Assembly (NCBI RefSeq): GCF_012767755.2
Contig: NZ_AP023189.1
Coordinates: forward strand, 6,512,001-6,576,000
DNA length: 64,000 bases
Direction of reading: 5' to 3'
From: Pseudomonas tohonis
GTDB lineage: Bacteria > Pseudomonadota > Gammaproteobacteria > Pseudomonadales > Pseudomonadaceae
The notes beneath the pieces were generated by a model. It worked only from the letters and a program-made list of their open reading frames with translations. It did not search any database and had not been told where the DNA came from. Shown piece by piece: positions 18,228 to 29,040 of this stretch; the first letter of the stretch is position 1; each line of letters starts with the position of its first letter. The position numbers and the translations under genes are program-made.

Positions 18228-19121
18228 CTACAGCAAAATTTCATCTACCACATCGATCGTTGCGCGTGCCTCAATGAAACGCGCATACAATCTATTGACG
18301 AGATCTGTATCCATACAGACAACGTCAGTCTCATGTTCCCGTTCATTATGAGCTTCGGGCTCAACAAAGCCCCGATCAAAGCGAAGACCTGCCTTTTGAT
18401 TAAATAGATAGCGTGCATGGACGTCTTGATCCAACTGGTCACCCGCCATCCTGAAAATACTGAATCTGACTCCGCGCTGCACCCAGGCGTTAAGTTGATT
18501 CTCATACTCAAGTTTCACCTCCCCTAGTTGGCGGTGATCTTTACTGTGGTCTGAGAAGATAAAGATATGGTTCGGCAGGTCACCACTTGCCACGCAAATG
18601 CTAAGCATAGAATTTAGCACTTTTATGCATTTTCGCCTGGATTGAAAATAGGGGTCTACAAGCACGACTTGATCCGATGCAGCCAATACATACTTAGCAG
18701 CTTCTGCTAGCGCATTTGCATTCCGCTTAACACAAAAATCTCGGCGATTATCGAATAATCTCTCACTTGCATCATCGATCCGATGAAACTTATCTAGGTC
18801 GACTTTGTTTCGCACCAAGACCGCTGATAGTTGACTTAAAACAGCCTCAGCATTGACACTCTCCAACCAGCTAGTACCCACGTAGGGCAAGCCTATCCGT
18901 ACCAAGCGATCATCCTTGGCACTCTGTAGTTTTTCCTCTATACGCTTCAATTCGATATCGCCAAGTCCTCTGCTACGGCAAGCCTCCATCACGAGCCGCA
19001 TCCAGGTCTTCGGATAGCGCGCGATCAGCAGCCCCTTGCTATAACCAAACTTCTCCAAGGCATAGCGCAAGTCTTGCCAGTTATTGATGGCTTCAGGCTC
19101 TATGGCAAATATGGCGTGCAT
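18228..19121 (-). CDS. PLD-like nuclease-fold protein, partner of the upstream ATPase
   Basis: A 297-residue protein whose ATG overlaps the ATPase stop by one base (TGATG), so the two are coupled. The C-terminal half has VVLVDPYFQSRRK, IFIFSDHSKDHRQL and VHARYLFNQKAGLRFDRGF, the order seen in phospholipase D-like domains, where His, Lys and Asp would act on a phosphodiester. Only one degenerate HxK-like motif is visible, so function as a nuclease would need a dimer. The N-terminal 120 residues match nothing I know. AAA ATPase plus nuclease pairs are common in defence islands. This specific pair is not one I can name. Confidence 0.6.
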   Translation of the reverse strand: MHAIFAIEPEAINNWQDLRYALEKFGYSKGLLIARYPKTWMRLVMEACRSRGLGDIELKRIEEKLQSAKDDRLVRIGLPYVGTSWLESVNAEAVLSQLSAVLVRNKVDLDKFHRIDDASERLFDNRRDFCVKRNANALAEAAKYVLAASDQVVLVDPYFQSRRKCIKVLNSMLSICVASGDLPNHIFIFSDHSKDHRQLGEVKLEYENQLNAWVQRGVRFSIFRMAGDQLDQDVHARYLFNQKAGLRFDRGFVEPEAHNEREHETDVVCMDTDLVNRLYARFIEARATIDVVDEILL

Positions 19122-20842
19122 CAGAACAGCTCCTCGCTACGCTCAGCGAAGAAGCCATTGGGCCAGCGGCTGGCGAACTCACCCGTATGGTCTATTTCAA
19201 TCCGTCGGGTTCTCACCCCCGCCGCACCTGGCTCCATGTAGACGATAGATACATCTTCTGGAGAGACGGGCTGCAGACCCGCAGGCAACTCGCGCTCGGA
19301 GGTTTCACGGATACGACGCAAGATCCGCAGCATCAGGTGTTCGCTGTGGGTTTCGATCAAGAAAGTGGTGTTCTTTTTGGCTTGCGTCAGCAAATCGCCG
19401 ATGCCGACCTGGATCCTAGGATGGACATGCAGTTCCGGCTGCTCGCAAGCAATGATGCCTTGCCTGTCTTGTACCGCTGCGACCACCAGCGGGAAGAGTT
19501 GAGAAATCCCGACACCCACTTCGGAAAAGGCCACCTCGATGTTGTTGAGGTCGTCCCACAGCACCCACTTATTGTGAAACTCCTTTGTCATTAGCTGCCG
19601 GGCTTTGGCTTCAGCGGTATTTTTGTCTGCCTCAAGCAGTTTCTTCAGTGCAGCTAGCGGTACTGAATGCTCTTCGGACAACGGATTGCCATCTGCATCC
19701 GCTTCAGAGAAGCCCAGGCTGAGGGCGTCTCCGAAGGTCTCAAGTAAGGCCCGCAACTCACTGGAAGTATCGTCGCCTGCCGTGTAGGCGGCTTGGCTCA
19801 TCACGCTCTTCGAGCGCAGGGAATAGCCGAGATTCAAGGTCTCTGCGGTGTTCAGCCAGTGATTGAGTTCTGCCATGCTGGCCGCGGTCAATCGTCCGGT
19901 GACATCCCAGGCGGCGGCACCGGAATACCAGCCCTTCTGTTGAGGGTAGGGATCAGGCTGATGCAGGGCATCCGGGATGAGGCGCAACGGTCCGATGCAC
20001 AGACTATCGTTAAGCAGCGCCAACAAGTTGTCGAGGGGGGCGACCACCACATCTGAGAGGATTTCGTTCAAACGCGCAGTCAGTATTGGATCATCCGTAT
20101 TGATGACAGTCTCAAGCCGTTTACCTGGTACCGGCAAGGCTCCGGCAAGCCCCGCGAAGCCGATGACGGCATGCTCAAAGGAAACCTCAGTGTTTCGCCC
20201 AGAATCTATCCTGGAAACTGTTTCCGTCTTGCGATTGCCATTGAGCAACTCATGGAAGCGACTGACAAAGGCAGAGTCCTCATAGTTATCCTGATCCGCC
20301 TCCGCTAACAAAGCCGGATGACGATAGTTGAGCCAGGTAATTACGGGCTGTTTTAGGCCAGCATCGCTAGCAAGCTCGGCAATCAGGCTGTCATCCAGCC
20401 ACACCCTATAACAAGCCACATAGGCCGTATCCTCGGCTTTTGACCAAGCGATATGAAATTCCACGGCCAGCCGATTGGCATCGGCCGTGGAACTCTCAAC
20501 GGGTAGCGCAAAATCGTCACCCACCAGATCCACGATCTGATTGTAACTGGCACCAATTGAGCCGGACTTATCGAGACTCAACTTTATGACCATCCGCTTG
20601 CTAATATCCCGACCGTTAACAAGTCTCTTGAAACCGCCAACGTGCTTTTCGCCCAGCGCATTAATGCGCTGGGGGTCGCATTGCCCCTTCTCCAGAATTT
20701 GCTGGATGTAGAACAGCGCCATCAGTACCGAGCTTTTGCCTACGCTGTTCGGTCCGAAAAGGAGCGTCACAGGTGCCAGCGCGATGGACTGGGTGGCCTG
20801 AAAGGAGCGAAAGTTGGTCAGGGATATTTCCGTAATGCGCAT
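19121..20842 (-). CDS. AAA family ATPase, DUF3696 type
   Basis: A 573-residue SMC/OLD-like ATPase. It starts MRITEISLTNFRSFQ with Walker A LLFGPNSVGKSSVLMALF at about 28-45. The C-terminal part has IACEQPELHVHPRIQVGIGD (Walker B region) and FLIETHSEHLMLRILRRIRE (switch histidine), then a DUF3696-like tail with RRIEIDHTGEFASRWPNGFF. Such ATPases are common sensors or motors in defence operons. It overlaps the PLD-like gene by one base and lies 139 bp after hsdS on the same strand, so it may share the restriction operon's transcript or have its own promoter there. Confidence 0.85.
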   Translation of the reverse strand: MRITEISLTNFRSFQATQSIALAPVTLLFGPNSVGKSSVLMALFYIQQILEKGQCDPQRINALGEKHVGGFKRLVNGRDISKRMVIKLSLDKSGSIGASYNQIVDLVGDDFALPVESSTADANRLAVEFHIAWSKAEDTAYVACYRVWLDDSLIAELASDAGLKQPVITWLNYRHPALLAEADQDNYEDSAFVSRFHELLNGNRKTETVSRIDSGRNTEVSFEHAVIGFAGLAGALPVPGKRLETVINTDDPILTARLNEILSDVVVAPLDNLLALLNDSLCIGPLRLIPDALHQPDPYPQQKGWYSGAAAWDVTGRLTAASMAELNHWLNTAETLNLGYSLRSKSVMSQAAYTAGDDTSSELRALLETFGDALSLGFSEADADGNPLSEEHSVPLAALKKLLEADKNTAEAKARQLMTKEFHNKWVLWDDLNNIEVAFSEVGVGISQLFPLVVAAVQDRQGIIACEQPELHVHPRIQVGIGDLLTQAKKNTTFLIETHSEHLMLRILRRIRETSERELPAGLQPVSPEDVSIVYMEPGAAGVRTRRIEIDHTGEFASRWPNGFFAERSEELF

Positions 20843-20981
20843 GGCTTTAATGCTCTAGTGCTGCCCATTGGGCAGACTGGTGGCAGGTGAATGGCCTAGA
20901 TGTGATGCTTAGGCCGCTTTTGGAAAGCCGCCTAACTGCGTCCAAGGAGCTGCAATCTGCACCAAGGCCTCGGATAGGTGT

Positions 20982-22133
20982 CTAGACGCATGGAGATTCC
21001 CTGGCAAATAACTGTCCTGAAAAGGCTTTTTGGCTGAGCGAACTAAACAGAACCTCTGGCTCTGAGATAATCATTTTTTCCATATATTCCTGGCGCCCAT
21101 TCAGAATGGCTGAAAACTTATCAACCAAAATCAGAGGCGGCACTTGAATTGGAATCTTATTCAGATTCTCTTGATTCAGCTTTGGCTGAGCACTACCACT
21201 CACAAAAGACTCAAGCCCCCGCATATTTATTGAAAACGCAAGGTAGTCTAACGATAGACTATTCTTCTCGCCCAAGACATGCGCGTGATTATTAACCCAG
21301 TACCGGCCATCAGCAATAAACGCAATAGGCGTTGATCTTGCTAGAAGATTTGCACCATCTTCACCAATAAGAAGGTGCCGCCCCTCAAATATAAAATCAT
21401 TCACATAGTCAATTACGCCACTCGCACCGTAATAAGGATACTCTCCTGCCATATCAGCACGATCTGAAGCTTTTATAGGTATCCTTTTTCCATCCTTGTT
21501 GACGACCAGACTACCCAGAGGCTTGACCTCCCACCCCTTCGGATTGCTCACCGGGTCGCCGAACATGTCCAGAAACACGGCGCGGAGGAAGTCGTCGGCG
21601 AGCTGAATAGCTTGCTGGCGTTTGCGGCGGATAGCGTCGGCCTTGTCGAGGATGGCGGCGATGCGCTTTTGTTCGGGCAGGGGGGGGAGGGGGATTTGGC
21701 TCTCTTTTATTATCTTGTCCGAAACCGCTGGATAGTTAGCTCCAGTAGCTTTAGACATCATTTCCTCAACAAAAGAATCTGTTTGAACCCAATAAAACAA
21801 ATACCGCCCATGCAGATTTTTTTCGTCAGCTCGGAGAACACAGTATCCAGTAGAAGCAGTCGCACCATTCAGCTCCGCGGGAACCACAGCCACCCCATTC
21901 AGATTCGGCCGAACTGTTGCAACCAAAACATCGCCTGTCACAACCAACTGACGAGCACGGCTTGGGGCGTCTGCAGAAGAAATCTCCGCCACATCATCTA
22001 AGTCAATAATTTTTTTGCTTTTATCGACAGAGCTAAGATCCACATACTGGAAAATACACTCCGGCCCACCAGTAGGGTTCCACGTCCGAACCTTCTCGAC
22101 ACACCTGCCAATCTGAACCAGCGGCCAACTCAC
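20982..22133 (-). CDS. hsdS: Type I restriction enzyme specificity subunit HsdS
   Basis: A 383-residue HsdS with GTG start at 22133 overlapping the hsdM stop (GTGA). It has two target-recognition domains. The first ends with IPLPPLPEQKRIAAILDKAD and leads into a conserved helix (AIRRKRQQAIQLADDFLRAV). The second starts with NPKGWEVKPLGSLV, contains ISGAS-like YPYYGASGVIDYVNDF, and ends with the second helical region (SLSQKAFSGQLF). These set the bipartite DNA target of the HsdRMS complex. The TRD region from about 21000 to 21500 is clearly AT-richer than hsdM, normal for rapidly exchanged specificity genes. Confidence 0.92.
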   Translation of the reverse strand: MSWPLVQIGRCVEKVRTWNPTGGPECIFQYVDLSSVDKSKKIIDLDDVAEISSADAPSRARQLVVTGDVLVATVRPNLNGVAVVPAELNGATASTGYCVLRADEKNLHGRYLFYWVQTDSFVEEMMSKATGANYPAVSDKIIKESQIPLPPLPEQKRIAAILDKADAIRRKRQQAIQLADDFLRAVFLDMFGDPVSNPKGWEVKPLGSLVVNKDGKRIPIKASDRADMAGEYPYYGASGVIDYVNDFIFEGRHLLIGEDGANLLARSTPIAFIADGRYWVNNHAHVLGEKNSLSLDYLAFSINMRGLESFVSGSAQPKLNQENLNKIPIQVPPLILVDKFSAILNGRQEYMEKMIISEPEVLFSSLSQKAFSGQLFARESPCV

Positions 22134-23713
22134 AGCATTCCCTCCAGCTCATCCAGATCCGCCAGAATCTCCTGCTCCAGCCCTTTGAGCCGTTGCAGGA
22201 TCACTTTGGGGTCTTCGTACTGCTCCTGCTGGTACTCCACTTCCTTGTACCGGTTGATGGAGAGGTCGTACTTGTTGGCGGCGATATCCTCGGCTGGCAC
22301 GACAAAGGCCTTTTTGCGCTTGTCGCCGAACAGGGTATTGATGGTGCTGGCGCTGATATTGCCCTCGACCATCTGCCGGTATTTGTGCCACTGGGCGATG
22401 GCGTCGGGCAGGTCATTGCTGCCCTCGCCTTTCAGCTCGTTGCGCTTATCGTCCAGTGAGTAGCCGTCGGCCTGCAGGTCGTAGAACCACACGCGCTCGG
22501 TGGTACCACCCTTGGTGAAGATCAGGATGGCGGTGCTGACGCCGGCGTAGGGTTTGAACACACCGCTGGGCAGACTGACGATGCCTTCCAGTTGGTTGTT
22601 GTCGAGCAGCTCCTGACGCAGCTGCTGGTGCGCCTTGGATGAGCCGAACAGCACGCCGTCCGGCACGATCACGGCGGCACGGCCACCGAGTTTGAGGGAG
22701 CGCAGGATATGGGCGACGAACAGCAGCTCGGTTTTCTTGGTTTTCACCAGACCAAGCACGTCGGGGTTGGTGTTGGTTTCGTCCAGGCTGCCTTTAAACG
22801 GCGGGTTGGCCAGCACCACGTCGAAGAAGTTCTGTTCCTGACGCGGGTAGTGCTCCTTGATGGATTTGCTCAGGGAGTCCTGATAGCGGATGTTCGCGCC
22901 GTTCACCCCATGGAGCATCATGTTCATGCTGGAGACGCGCAGCATGGTGGTGTCGAAGTCAAAGCCCCAGAACATCTGGCTGTTGATGTGCTGGCGGTAG
23001 GGTTCGAGCAGGTCGCCCGAGTAATGCAGGTTGCCGTCTTCGTCGGTGAAGGTGCCTTCCGGGCTGGAGTGCACGCGGTTGAGGTATTCCATGGTGCGGG
23101 CCAGGAAGCCGGCGGTGCCGCAGGCCGGGTCGCAGATCACCTCGGTCGGTTGCGGAGCGATCAGCTCGATCATCGCGTCGATGATATGACGCGGGGTGCG
23201 GAACTGGCCGTTGATGCCGGCGGTGGTGAGCTTGCTCAGCAGGTATTCGTAGATATCGCCCTTCACGTCGCTCTGGGTCAGCGGCAGGTCGTTGATCATC
23301 TCCACGGCGGAGGTGAGCACGGACTCGTTCTTGATCTCCAGATCGGCGTCCTGCATGTACTCGCTGATATGGCCAAGGCCTTCACGCTCACCGCCCTCGC
23401 CTTCGGCGCTGCCCAGCTTGGCGAAGAACGGATAGACCTTTTGCTTGAGGTGGCTGTGCAGCTCCTTGCCGCTCATGTTGCGGAAGTTTTTCCAGCGCAG
23501 CAGCTGGCCTTCCGGAGTATTGGGGAACAGGCGATCGAAGGCCTTGCCGGTGCGGTTGGCTTTGCGCTCGGCCACGTCCTCCTGCATGTCGAGCATGCGG
23601 GCGAACATCAGGTAACTGATCTGTTCGATTACGGTCAGCGGGTTAGTGATGCCGCCAGTCCAGAATTTTTCCCAGAGCTTGTCGATATCGTTGCGGATTT
23701 TGCCAGTTAGCAT
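22130..23713 (-). CDS. hsdM: Type I restriction-modification DNA methyltransferase HsdM
   Basis: A 527-residue adenine N6 methyltransferase. The HsdM N-terminal helical domain has [20 protein letters not shown]. AdoMet motif I is [14 protein letters not shown] and the catalytic motif IV is [13 protein letters not shown]. The ATG overlaps the rmuC stop by one base. It modifies the self sequence specified by HsdS, protecting host DNA, and serves in the restriction complex. Part of an hsdR-rmuC-hsdM-hsdS operon. Confidence 0.95.
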   Translation of the reverse strand: MLTGKIRNDIDKLWEKFWTGGITNPLTVIEQISYLMFARMLDMQEDVAERKANRTGKAFDRLFPNTPEGQLLRWKNFRNMSGKELHSHLKQKVYPFFAKLGSAEGEGGEREGLGHISEYMQDADLEIKNESVLTSAVEMINDLPLTQSDVKGDIYEYLLSKLTTAGINGQFRTPRHIIDAMIELIAPQPTEVICDPACGTAGFLARTMEYLNRVHSSPEGTFTDEDGNLHYSGDLLEPYRQHINSQMFWGFDFDTTMLRVSSMNMMLHGVNGANIRYQDSLSKSIKEHYPRQEQNFFDVVLANPPFKGSLDETNTNPDVLGLVKTKKTELLFVAHILRSLKLGGRAAVIVPDGVLFGSSKAHQQLRQELLDNNQLEGIVSLPSGVFKPYAGVSTAILIFTKGGTTERVWFYDLQADGYSLDDKRNELKGEGSNDLPDAIAQWHKYRQMVEGNISASTINTLFGDKRKKAFVVPAEDIAANKYDLSINRYKEVEYQQEQYEDPKVILQRLKGLEQEILADLDELEGML

Positions 23714-25602
23714 CAGAAGAACTCGAATTCGTTTTTAGGGCTGGTTTCTGTGTGAGAGGACTGCTCGCCTTCGTGGTCGTCGGCTGGTAGCTGCGGCAGG
23801 CTCTCGTTTGGCTCAGGCGACTCGTCGAGGGCCTCGACGATCAGCGAGAGTCGCTCGTTTTGGAAATCAACATGAACAGGCTCCAGCGTCGGCAGGGTCT
23901 TGCTGACTTTGGCTGACAGCTGGCTGAAGCGATCAATCTTGCCGTATAGCCCCTGTTGACCCGCCAATGCTGTTATCGCGCTGTTGTAGTGATTGCTCGC
24001 CGTATTCAGCGTACCGCCCAGCTTGCCGATGCGCTCAGCCACAAGGCATACCTGGTTATAGATCTCGCCAGCCTTCTCGCTGATCTCACGCGCTTCGGCA
24101 TTGCTGCGCTCGATCATCCACAGGTTGGCGACGGTGCGCAGAATGGGAATTAGGGTGGTGTGGGAAACCAGCACAATGTGCTTCTTGTAGCCGTATTCGA
24201 ACAGATCCTTGTTGTGCTTCATGGCCTCAATGTAGGCAGGCTCAATGGGCATGAACATGAGCACAAAGTCAGGGCTGTGAATGCCGGCTAGGTTGGTGTA
24301 GTCCTTGGATGCCAAGTCATCGATATGCTTGCGCACCGCTTTGACATGTTCAGCCATGGCCAGCTGGTATTCCTCTGGTGACTCGGAGCCAACGGCGCGG
24401 TCGTAAGCAACCAGAGAGACCTTGCTGTCGATGATAATGTGTTTGCCGTCAGGCAGTTTGATCAGGTAGTCGGTTTGCTTGGAGCGGCCCTCGGCATCTT
24501 TGAAGGCTGCCTGCACTTCGTAGTGTGCCTCTTCGATCAGCCCGCTCATTTCCAGCGTGCGACGCAGTTGCGCCTCACCCCAGGCCCCACGTTGCTGGGA
24601 GTCGCCCTTGAGCGCGGAGGTGAGGTTGTTGGCCTCTTTGCTCATCTGCAGGCCGATTTCCAGCACCTTTTTGATTTCAGAGTTGAGACTGGTGTTGCCC
24701 TGCAGGGACGCATCGTGAACTTCGTTGATGCGCTTCTGGAAACCTTCGATCTGCTCGCGGAATGGCTTGAGCATACCGTCGATGCTGGTTTGGCTGGTTT
24801 GGGTGAAGGTCTTGCCCTTCTCCTCGAAAATCTTGTTGGCCAGGTTCTCGAACTCCTGGGTCAGCGACTTGCGCGCATCAGCCAGCTGCGTCATCTGCTC
24901 CTGGAAGTGCTCCTCGCGCTGACTCAGGGTGGTTTTGAGCTTGGTGTGCTCCGATGACAGGGTATTGAAACGCTCCTGGAGCTCGCCGAACGCCTTTACC
25001 TGCTCATGCAGTTGCTGCTTGGTTTCAGCCAACTGCGCGCGGGCATCGTGCTCGGAGGTTTCCGCCACCTTGGCGCGAGTTTCCTCGTTCGCCAATGCAT
25101 CCTTCAGGCGATCACGCTCCTCTTGCAGCGCGGTTTTGGCCGTGCTCGTTGTATCGAGACGTTCGCGCAACTCCCTCATCTGCTCTTGCTGACCCTGAAC
25201 ACTGGTCTGTGCTGCTTCCAAGCGCTTGGCAGCTTCGTGATGTTGCCGGTTAGCTTGGTCGAGCTTCACCTGCAGATCACTTGCCACAGCTTTGTGATCC
25301 TGTAGTTCTTGCATCAGGCGAGCGTTGGTTTCAACCGATGCCTGGAGCTGCACCTTGAGCTTGCCCTCCTCCACTTGAAGCGCCTGGCTACGGCCCTCTG
25401 ACTCGCGAAGCTGGCTCTGAAGTATTTGCGACTGTGCTTCTGTCGAAGTCTTGGCCTCTGCCACTTGTTCAAGCTGTGCACCGAGTTGGTTTATTTGCCG
25501 GCTTTGGCGCAAGGTTGCGAGCACAAAGCCGATGACAGCTGCGGCGAGGGCGAGCACTGCGCAGATCACGATGATCTCGGGTGTCCACTGACTGGCTTGC
25601 AT
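23713..25602 (-). CDS. rmuC: RmuC-family DNA recombination protein
   Basis: A 629-residue protein. An N-terminal membrane segment ([20 protein letters not shown]) is followed by a coiled coil of over 200 residues rich in Q, E, A and L. The RmuC domain then contains [17 protein letters not shown], SDxR-free stretch [20 protein letters not shown] with a PD-(D/E)XK-like DSK, and [16 protein letters not shown]. RmuC is a predicted nuclease-fold protein limiting DNA inversions. It lies between hsdR and hsdM with AGGAG before the ATG. An rmuC gene inside type I operons recurs in bacteria and suggests an accessory role in restriction; the mechanism is not known to me. Confidence 0.88.
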   Translation of the reverse strand: MQASQWTPEIIVICAVLALAAAVIGFVLATLRQSRQINQLGAQLEQVAEAKTSTEAQSQILQSQLRESEGRSQALQVEEGKLKVQLQASVETNARLMQELQDHKAVASDLQVKLDQANRQHHEAAKRLEAAQTSVQGQQEQMRELRERLDTTSTAKTALQEERDRLKDALANEETRAKVAETSEHDARAQLAETKQQLHEQVKAFGELQERFNTLSSEHTKLKTTLSQREEHFQEQMTQLADARKSLTQEFENLANKIFEEKGKTFTQTSQTSIDGMLKPFREQIEGFQKRINEVHDASLQGNTSLNSEIKKVLEIGLQMSKEANNLTSALKGDSQQRGAWGEAQLRRTLEMSGLIEEAHYEVQAAFKDAEGRSKQTDYLIKLPDGKHIIIDSKVSLVAYDRAVGSESPEEYQLAMAEHVKAVRKHIDDLASKDYTNLAGIHSPDFVLMFMPIEPAYIEAMKHNKDLFEYGYKKHIVLVSHTTLIPILRTVANLWMIERSNAEAREISEKAGEIYNQVCLVAERIGKLGGTLNTASNHYNSAITALAGQQGLYGKIDRFSQLSAKVSKTLPTLEPVHVDFQNERLSLIVEALDESPEPNESLPQLPADDHEGEQSSHTETSPKNEFEFF

Positions 25603-25610
25603 ATTGACTC

Positions 25611-28600
25611 CTAGTGACTGGTGGGCGGGATTTCCCCGCGCAAGAAGGGCTTGAGCACGGCCACTAGTTCACCTACATCGGCGGGGGTAAACACACCGTC
25701 GATGCCTTCGTGGGAAATGCTGGAGAAAGGCGCGTCATAGAGTTTCTCGATGACGATGCTACCGTGCTGGGCGATGTAGCTTTTGAGCAGGTTCATGAAG
25801 CGCACCTGCTGGGCCGTGAGGCTGGGGTGGCTATGCAGGAACTGGGCGAAATGCTGCTCGATGGCCTGCAGATCCAGACCGATCAGCTCGCGCACGGTCA
25901 ATTGCAGCTCGCTGGCGGTGCGGCCATAGAACTCATTGAGCACCTGCAGGCTGACGCCCGGGTGGGTGGTGAGGATGGTCGAGGTGAGCGAGTTCAGCTC
26001 CTGCTCGGCAATCGGCTCGCCCTTGTGGATTTTCTGCAGGGTCGGGTTGGCAGCCAGCATGCCGTCGAGGATGTCCTTGAGGCGGCGCCGGTAGATCATC
26101 GCCTCGTTGGCCCCGGCGATCTTGATCTGACGCTCAGCCTCCTGCACACCGCCATCGGCGGTGCGGGTGCCCGGAGTGGTATAGGTCGGGCCTTCGCCAG
26201 ACTTGCGGTATTTCATGATGCCGCGCAGTTCCTGCCGCGCACGCTCCAGCTTGCCTACATTGGCGTTGAGCCAGAAGTCCGCGCTGCGCACCTCCGCAAT
26301 CAGGGCATCCTTCTGGCGCACGGCCTGGATATTGATGGCGAGCTTGTCGATCTCTTCCAGCAAGGTGATCTTGCCATCCTCGAAACAGCTGGCCTGCTCC
26401 ACCAGGCAGCGCTCGATACCGGCGATAAGTTTGTCGAGCGCGGTCGCATATTTGTCGCGCAGGACACGAGCCGACATCAGCGGGGCGATGGTGGTCGCCA
26501 GCAGGTGCTGGGTCTTGGCGTCGAACTTTTGCAGCTGGTCGCCCTGCTGCAACTGGTGCACGGCACGCAGCTCGCGTTTGACGGCCACGCTGCTCTCCGG
26601 CAGGTCGTTGATATCGGCACGCAGCAGTTCGATGGCCGCATCGAAGGCGGCGGCATGGTTGTGCTTGAGTGCCGCCTGCGCCAGCTCCAGACGCGCTTCG
26701 AAGGTGGTCTGCAGGAGCGACTTGCCGCCCTGATCTTCCGGCTCTTCGTATTCCTGCTCGAAGAAGTCGAAGTTGCCATAGTGATCGAAGATGAGGAACT
26801 CGGTCTTGTGCTTGCCCTGACCAAACAGGTCGGGGCGCAGGCGTGTGCCGCGTCCGATCATCTGCCAGAACTTCACCCAGGATTTGACCGGTTTGGCGAA
26901 GACCAGGTTGACCACTTCGGGCACGTCGATGCCGGTATCAAGCATGTCCACCGAAATAGCGATGCGGAAGTCGTTGCCCGGCTTTTTGAATTCCTTGATC
27001 AAGGTATCCACATGCGGGATGGCGTTGTGGATGACCTTGCAAACCTTGCTGCCGTACTGCGGGTAAAGCTTGCAGAAGAGCGCCTCCAGGTGCTCGGCGT
27101 GGTCCTGACGCTGGGCGAAGATGATGGTCTTGCCAACCAGTGAGCCTGTCTCGTCCTTGATGCCGTTGTTGATCAGGTTTTCCAGGATGATGCGATCGGT
27201 GTCTTCGCTGAAGATCTTGCGACCGATATCCTTGCCGGCGATGGTGGTGCGCTTGGCCTCCTCCTCGCCGAGGTCTTCTTCGAGCTGACGCTGCTGTTCT
27301 TCACTCAGGTCGTTGTAGTGAATGCCATCGCGCAGGAAGTCAGTGGTGAGGTCTTTGACACGGAACGGTACCAGGTAAGGCGGATCATTGTTGATGGCTG
27401 CATCGAGGCCAAACTCGAAGGTCGGGTCAGTGGTCTCGCAGCCGAAGATGTCGAAGGTGTTGCGGCTGATGAACTTCACCGGGGTGGCGGTGAGGCCTAC
27501 CTGCAGGGCATCAAAGTAATCGAATAGGTCACGGTACTTGTTGTAGATACTGCGGTGGCTTTCGTCGGCAATGATCAGGTCGAAGAAGCCGACGTCGAGC
27601 TGGGCGAAGCGGTTCATCATGCCCGGGTAGGTGGCAATGTAGACGCGTGCGGTCTGATCAACCTTATTGGTTTCACCGATCACGCAGCGCGGCTCGCTGG
27701 GCAGGTTCTGCTTGAAGGCCTCATCGGCCTGCACGCGCAGCTCTTTTCGGTCACACAGGAACAGCACGCGCTTGGCCCAACCGGTGCGCAGCAGCAGCTC
27801 GGCCAATGCGATGGCCACGCGGGTCTTACCCGTGCCGGTGGCCTGGATGATCAGCGCGCGGCGACGCTGCTGCTGGAAGTGAGCGGCAACCGTTTTGATG
27901 GCTTCGATCTGGTAGGGGCGATCAGCGATGTTCAGATCAGGGTTATGACGTTCCAGCTCTGGCTTGCGGTATTGCCGCTGATAGATCAGGTATTCGAGGC
28001 TGTCTTTGCTGTAGAGGCCATACACCGGGCGGTAGGTGTTGTACTGCGCATCGTCCCAGATGAAGGTCTCGTAGCCGTTACTGTAGAAGATCACCGGGCG
28101 CTGCATGCCCATACGCTCGAAGCCGTCGGCATACATGCGAGCCTGTTCGCGCCCGGCCTGCAGGCTGACATTGCCGGACTTCTTGGCCTCGATCACGGCC
28201 AGCGGCTGACCGTTATCACCCCATAGCACGTAGTCCGCACGGCCCTTGCCAGAAACGTTATCGGGAAAGTCGACGTCCACTTCCTGGCCGACCTGCGAGG
28301 GATTGCTGATATCCCAGCCCGCCTGCACCAGCATGGCGTCGATCAGCAGGGCGCGGGTCTTGGCCTCGTTCCACTGCAGGCTGTCGGCAACCTTCTGGCT
28401 CTGCTGCTGACGCTTCTGCTGGTCAGGCTTGGCAGGCGGTTCCAGCTTGTCGAGATGGCGGGTGCGTTCCTGCTCCAGCTTCTCCATGACACGCTGCAAC
28501 TCTTCCTGCTGCTGATTTAGCTCCTTCTCGTAGCTGGAAACTGTCTTCTGCAGGCGGGCAAGGGTCGCGGTCGGATCCTGCACCTCGGCAAAGGGCGGAA

Positions 28601-29009
28601 TATCGGCCTGTGCCGTGCCGTAGTACTTGATGGCCATGTACATTGCCAACTGATGAGCCGTCTTTAGTGCCAGCTGTGCGTTGCGCAGGTCACCTTCAGC
28701 GCCGTGAGCGGTGTCGTTGCCCTGGATACGGAGGAAGTTGATCTGGTGAACCAGCGGCTTGCTGACGCAGTCGGTGAATACCGAGCTTTTCACCAGATCG
28801 TAAAAGGTTGACTGCGGCATACGCGGCAGCAGCTCTTCCTTGTAGATGGCTTTGGTCAGCTCTTCGGCGAAGCTGCGCAGGCGAGTGAGCGCGCTGCCCG
28901 GATCGATGTGCAGAACGGCTTCGGCGAGGCCAGCGAGGTTCGCCAGCAGTTCGTTGCCGGTGCGGAGAAACTCGAAGTTGACTGATTTCATGTAGGCGAT
29001 TCTGTCCAT
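25611..29009 (-). CDS. hsdR: Type I restriction enzyme endonuclease/helicase subunit HsdR (EcoEI-like)
   Basis: A 1132-residue protein. Residues about 1-145 are a DUF4145-like helical domain (INFLRIQGNDTAHGAEGDL), then a Q/E-rich coiled coil to about 205. The nuclease domain follows with VDVDFPDN, RADYVLWGDN and AVIEAKKSG (D...ExK). Superfamily 2 helicase motifs are IQATGTGKTRVA (I), IIADESHRSIYNKY (II) and QMIGRGTRLRPDL (VI). The C-terminus resembles the EcoEI R C-terminal domain. It translocates and cuts unmodified DNA. AGGA precedes the ATG at 29009. It follows the CARF-like activator gene after 31 bp. Confidence 0.94.
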   Translation of the reverse strand: MDRIAYMKSVNFEFLRTGNELLANLAGLAEAVLHIDPGSALTRLRSFAEELTKAIYKEELLPRMPQSTFYDLVKSSVFTDCVSKPLVHQINFLRIQGNDTAHGAEGDLRNAQLALKTAHQLAMYMAIKYYGTAQADIPPFAEVQDPTATLARLQKTVSSYEKELNQQQEELQRVMEKLEQERTRHLDKLEPPAKPDQQKRQQQSQKVADSLQWNEAKTRALLIDAMLVQAGWDISNPSQVGQEVDVDFPDNVSGKGRADYVLWGDNGQPLAVIEAKKSGNVSLQAGREQARMYADGFERMGMQRPVIFYSNGYETFIWDDAQYNTYRPVYGLYSKDSLEYLIYQRQYRKPELERHNPDLNIADRPYQIEAIKTVAAHFQQQRRRALIIQATGTGKTRVAIALAELLLRTGWAKRVLFLCDRKELRVQADEAFKQNLPSEPRCVIGETNKVDQTARVYIATYPGMMNRFAQLDVGFFDLIIADESHRSIYNKYRDLFDYFDALQVGLTATPVKFISRNTFDIFGCETTDPTFEFGLDAAINNDPPYLVPFRVKDLTTDFLRDGIHYNDLSEEQQRQLEEDLGEEEAKRTTIAGKDIGRKIFSEDTDRIILENLINNGIKDETGSLVGKTIIFAQRQDHAEHLEALFCKLYPQYGSKVCKVIHNAIPHVDTLIKEFKKPGNDFRIAISVDMLDTGIDVPEVVNLVFAKPVKSWVKFWQMIGRGTRLRPDLFGQGKHKTEFLIFDHYGNFDFFEQEYEEPEDQGGKSLLQTTFEARLELAQAALKHNHAAAFDAAIELLRADINDLPESSVAVKRELRAVHQLQQGDQLQKFDAKTQHLLATTIAPLMSARVLRDKYATALDKLIAGIERCLVEQASCFEDGKITLLEEIDKLAINIQAVRQKDALIAEVRSADFWLNANVGKLERARQELRGIMKYRKSGEGPTYTTPGTRTADGGVQEAERQIKIAGANEAMIYRRRLKDILDGMLAANPTLQKIHKGEPIAEQELNSLTSTILTTHPGVSLQVLNEFYGRTASELQLTVRELIGLDLQAIEQHFAQFLHSHPSLTAQQVRFMNLLKSYIAQHGSIVIEKLYDAPFSSISHEGIDGVFTPADVGELVAVLKPFLRGEIPPTSH

Positions 29010-29040
29010 AACGGTCCTAGAGCGAGGACCGTGCCAAGTT

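Noticed and set aside
22709..23710. A forward open frame of 333 codons opposite hsdM
   Set aside because: Antisense to an hsdM gene with full catalytic motifs; no start signal and no recognisable domain.
25710..27143. A forward open frame of 477 codons opposite hsdR
   Set aside because: Shadow of hsdR, low-complexity composition and no family resemblance.
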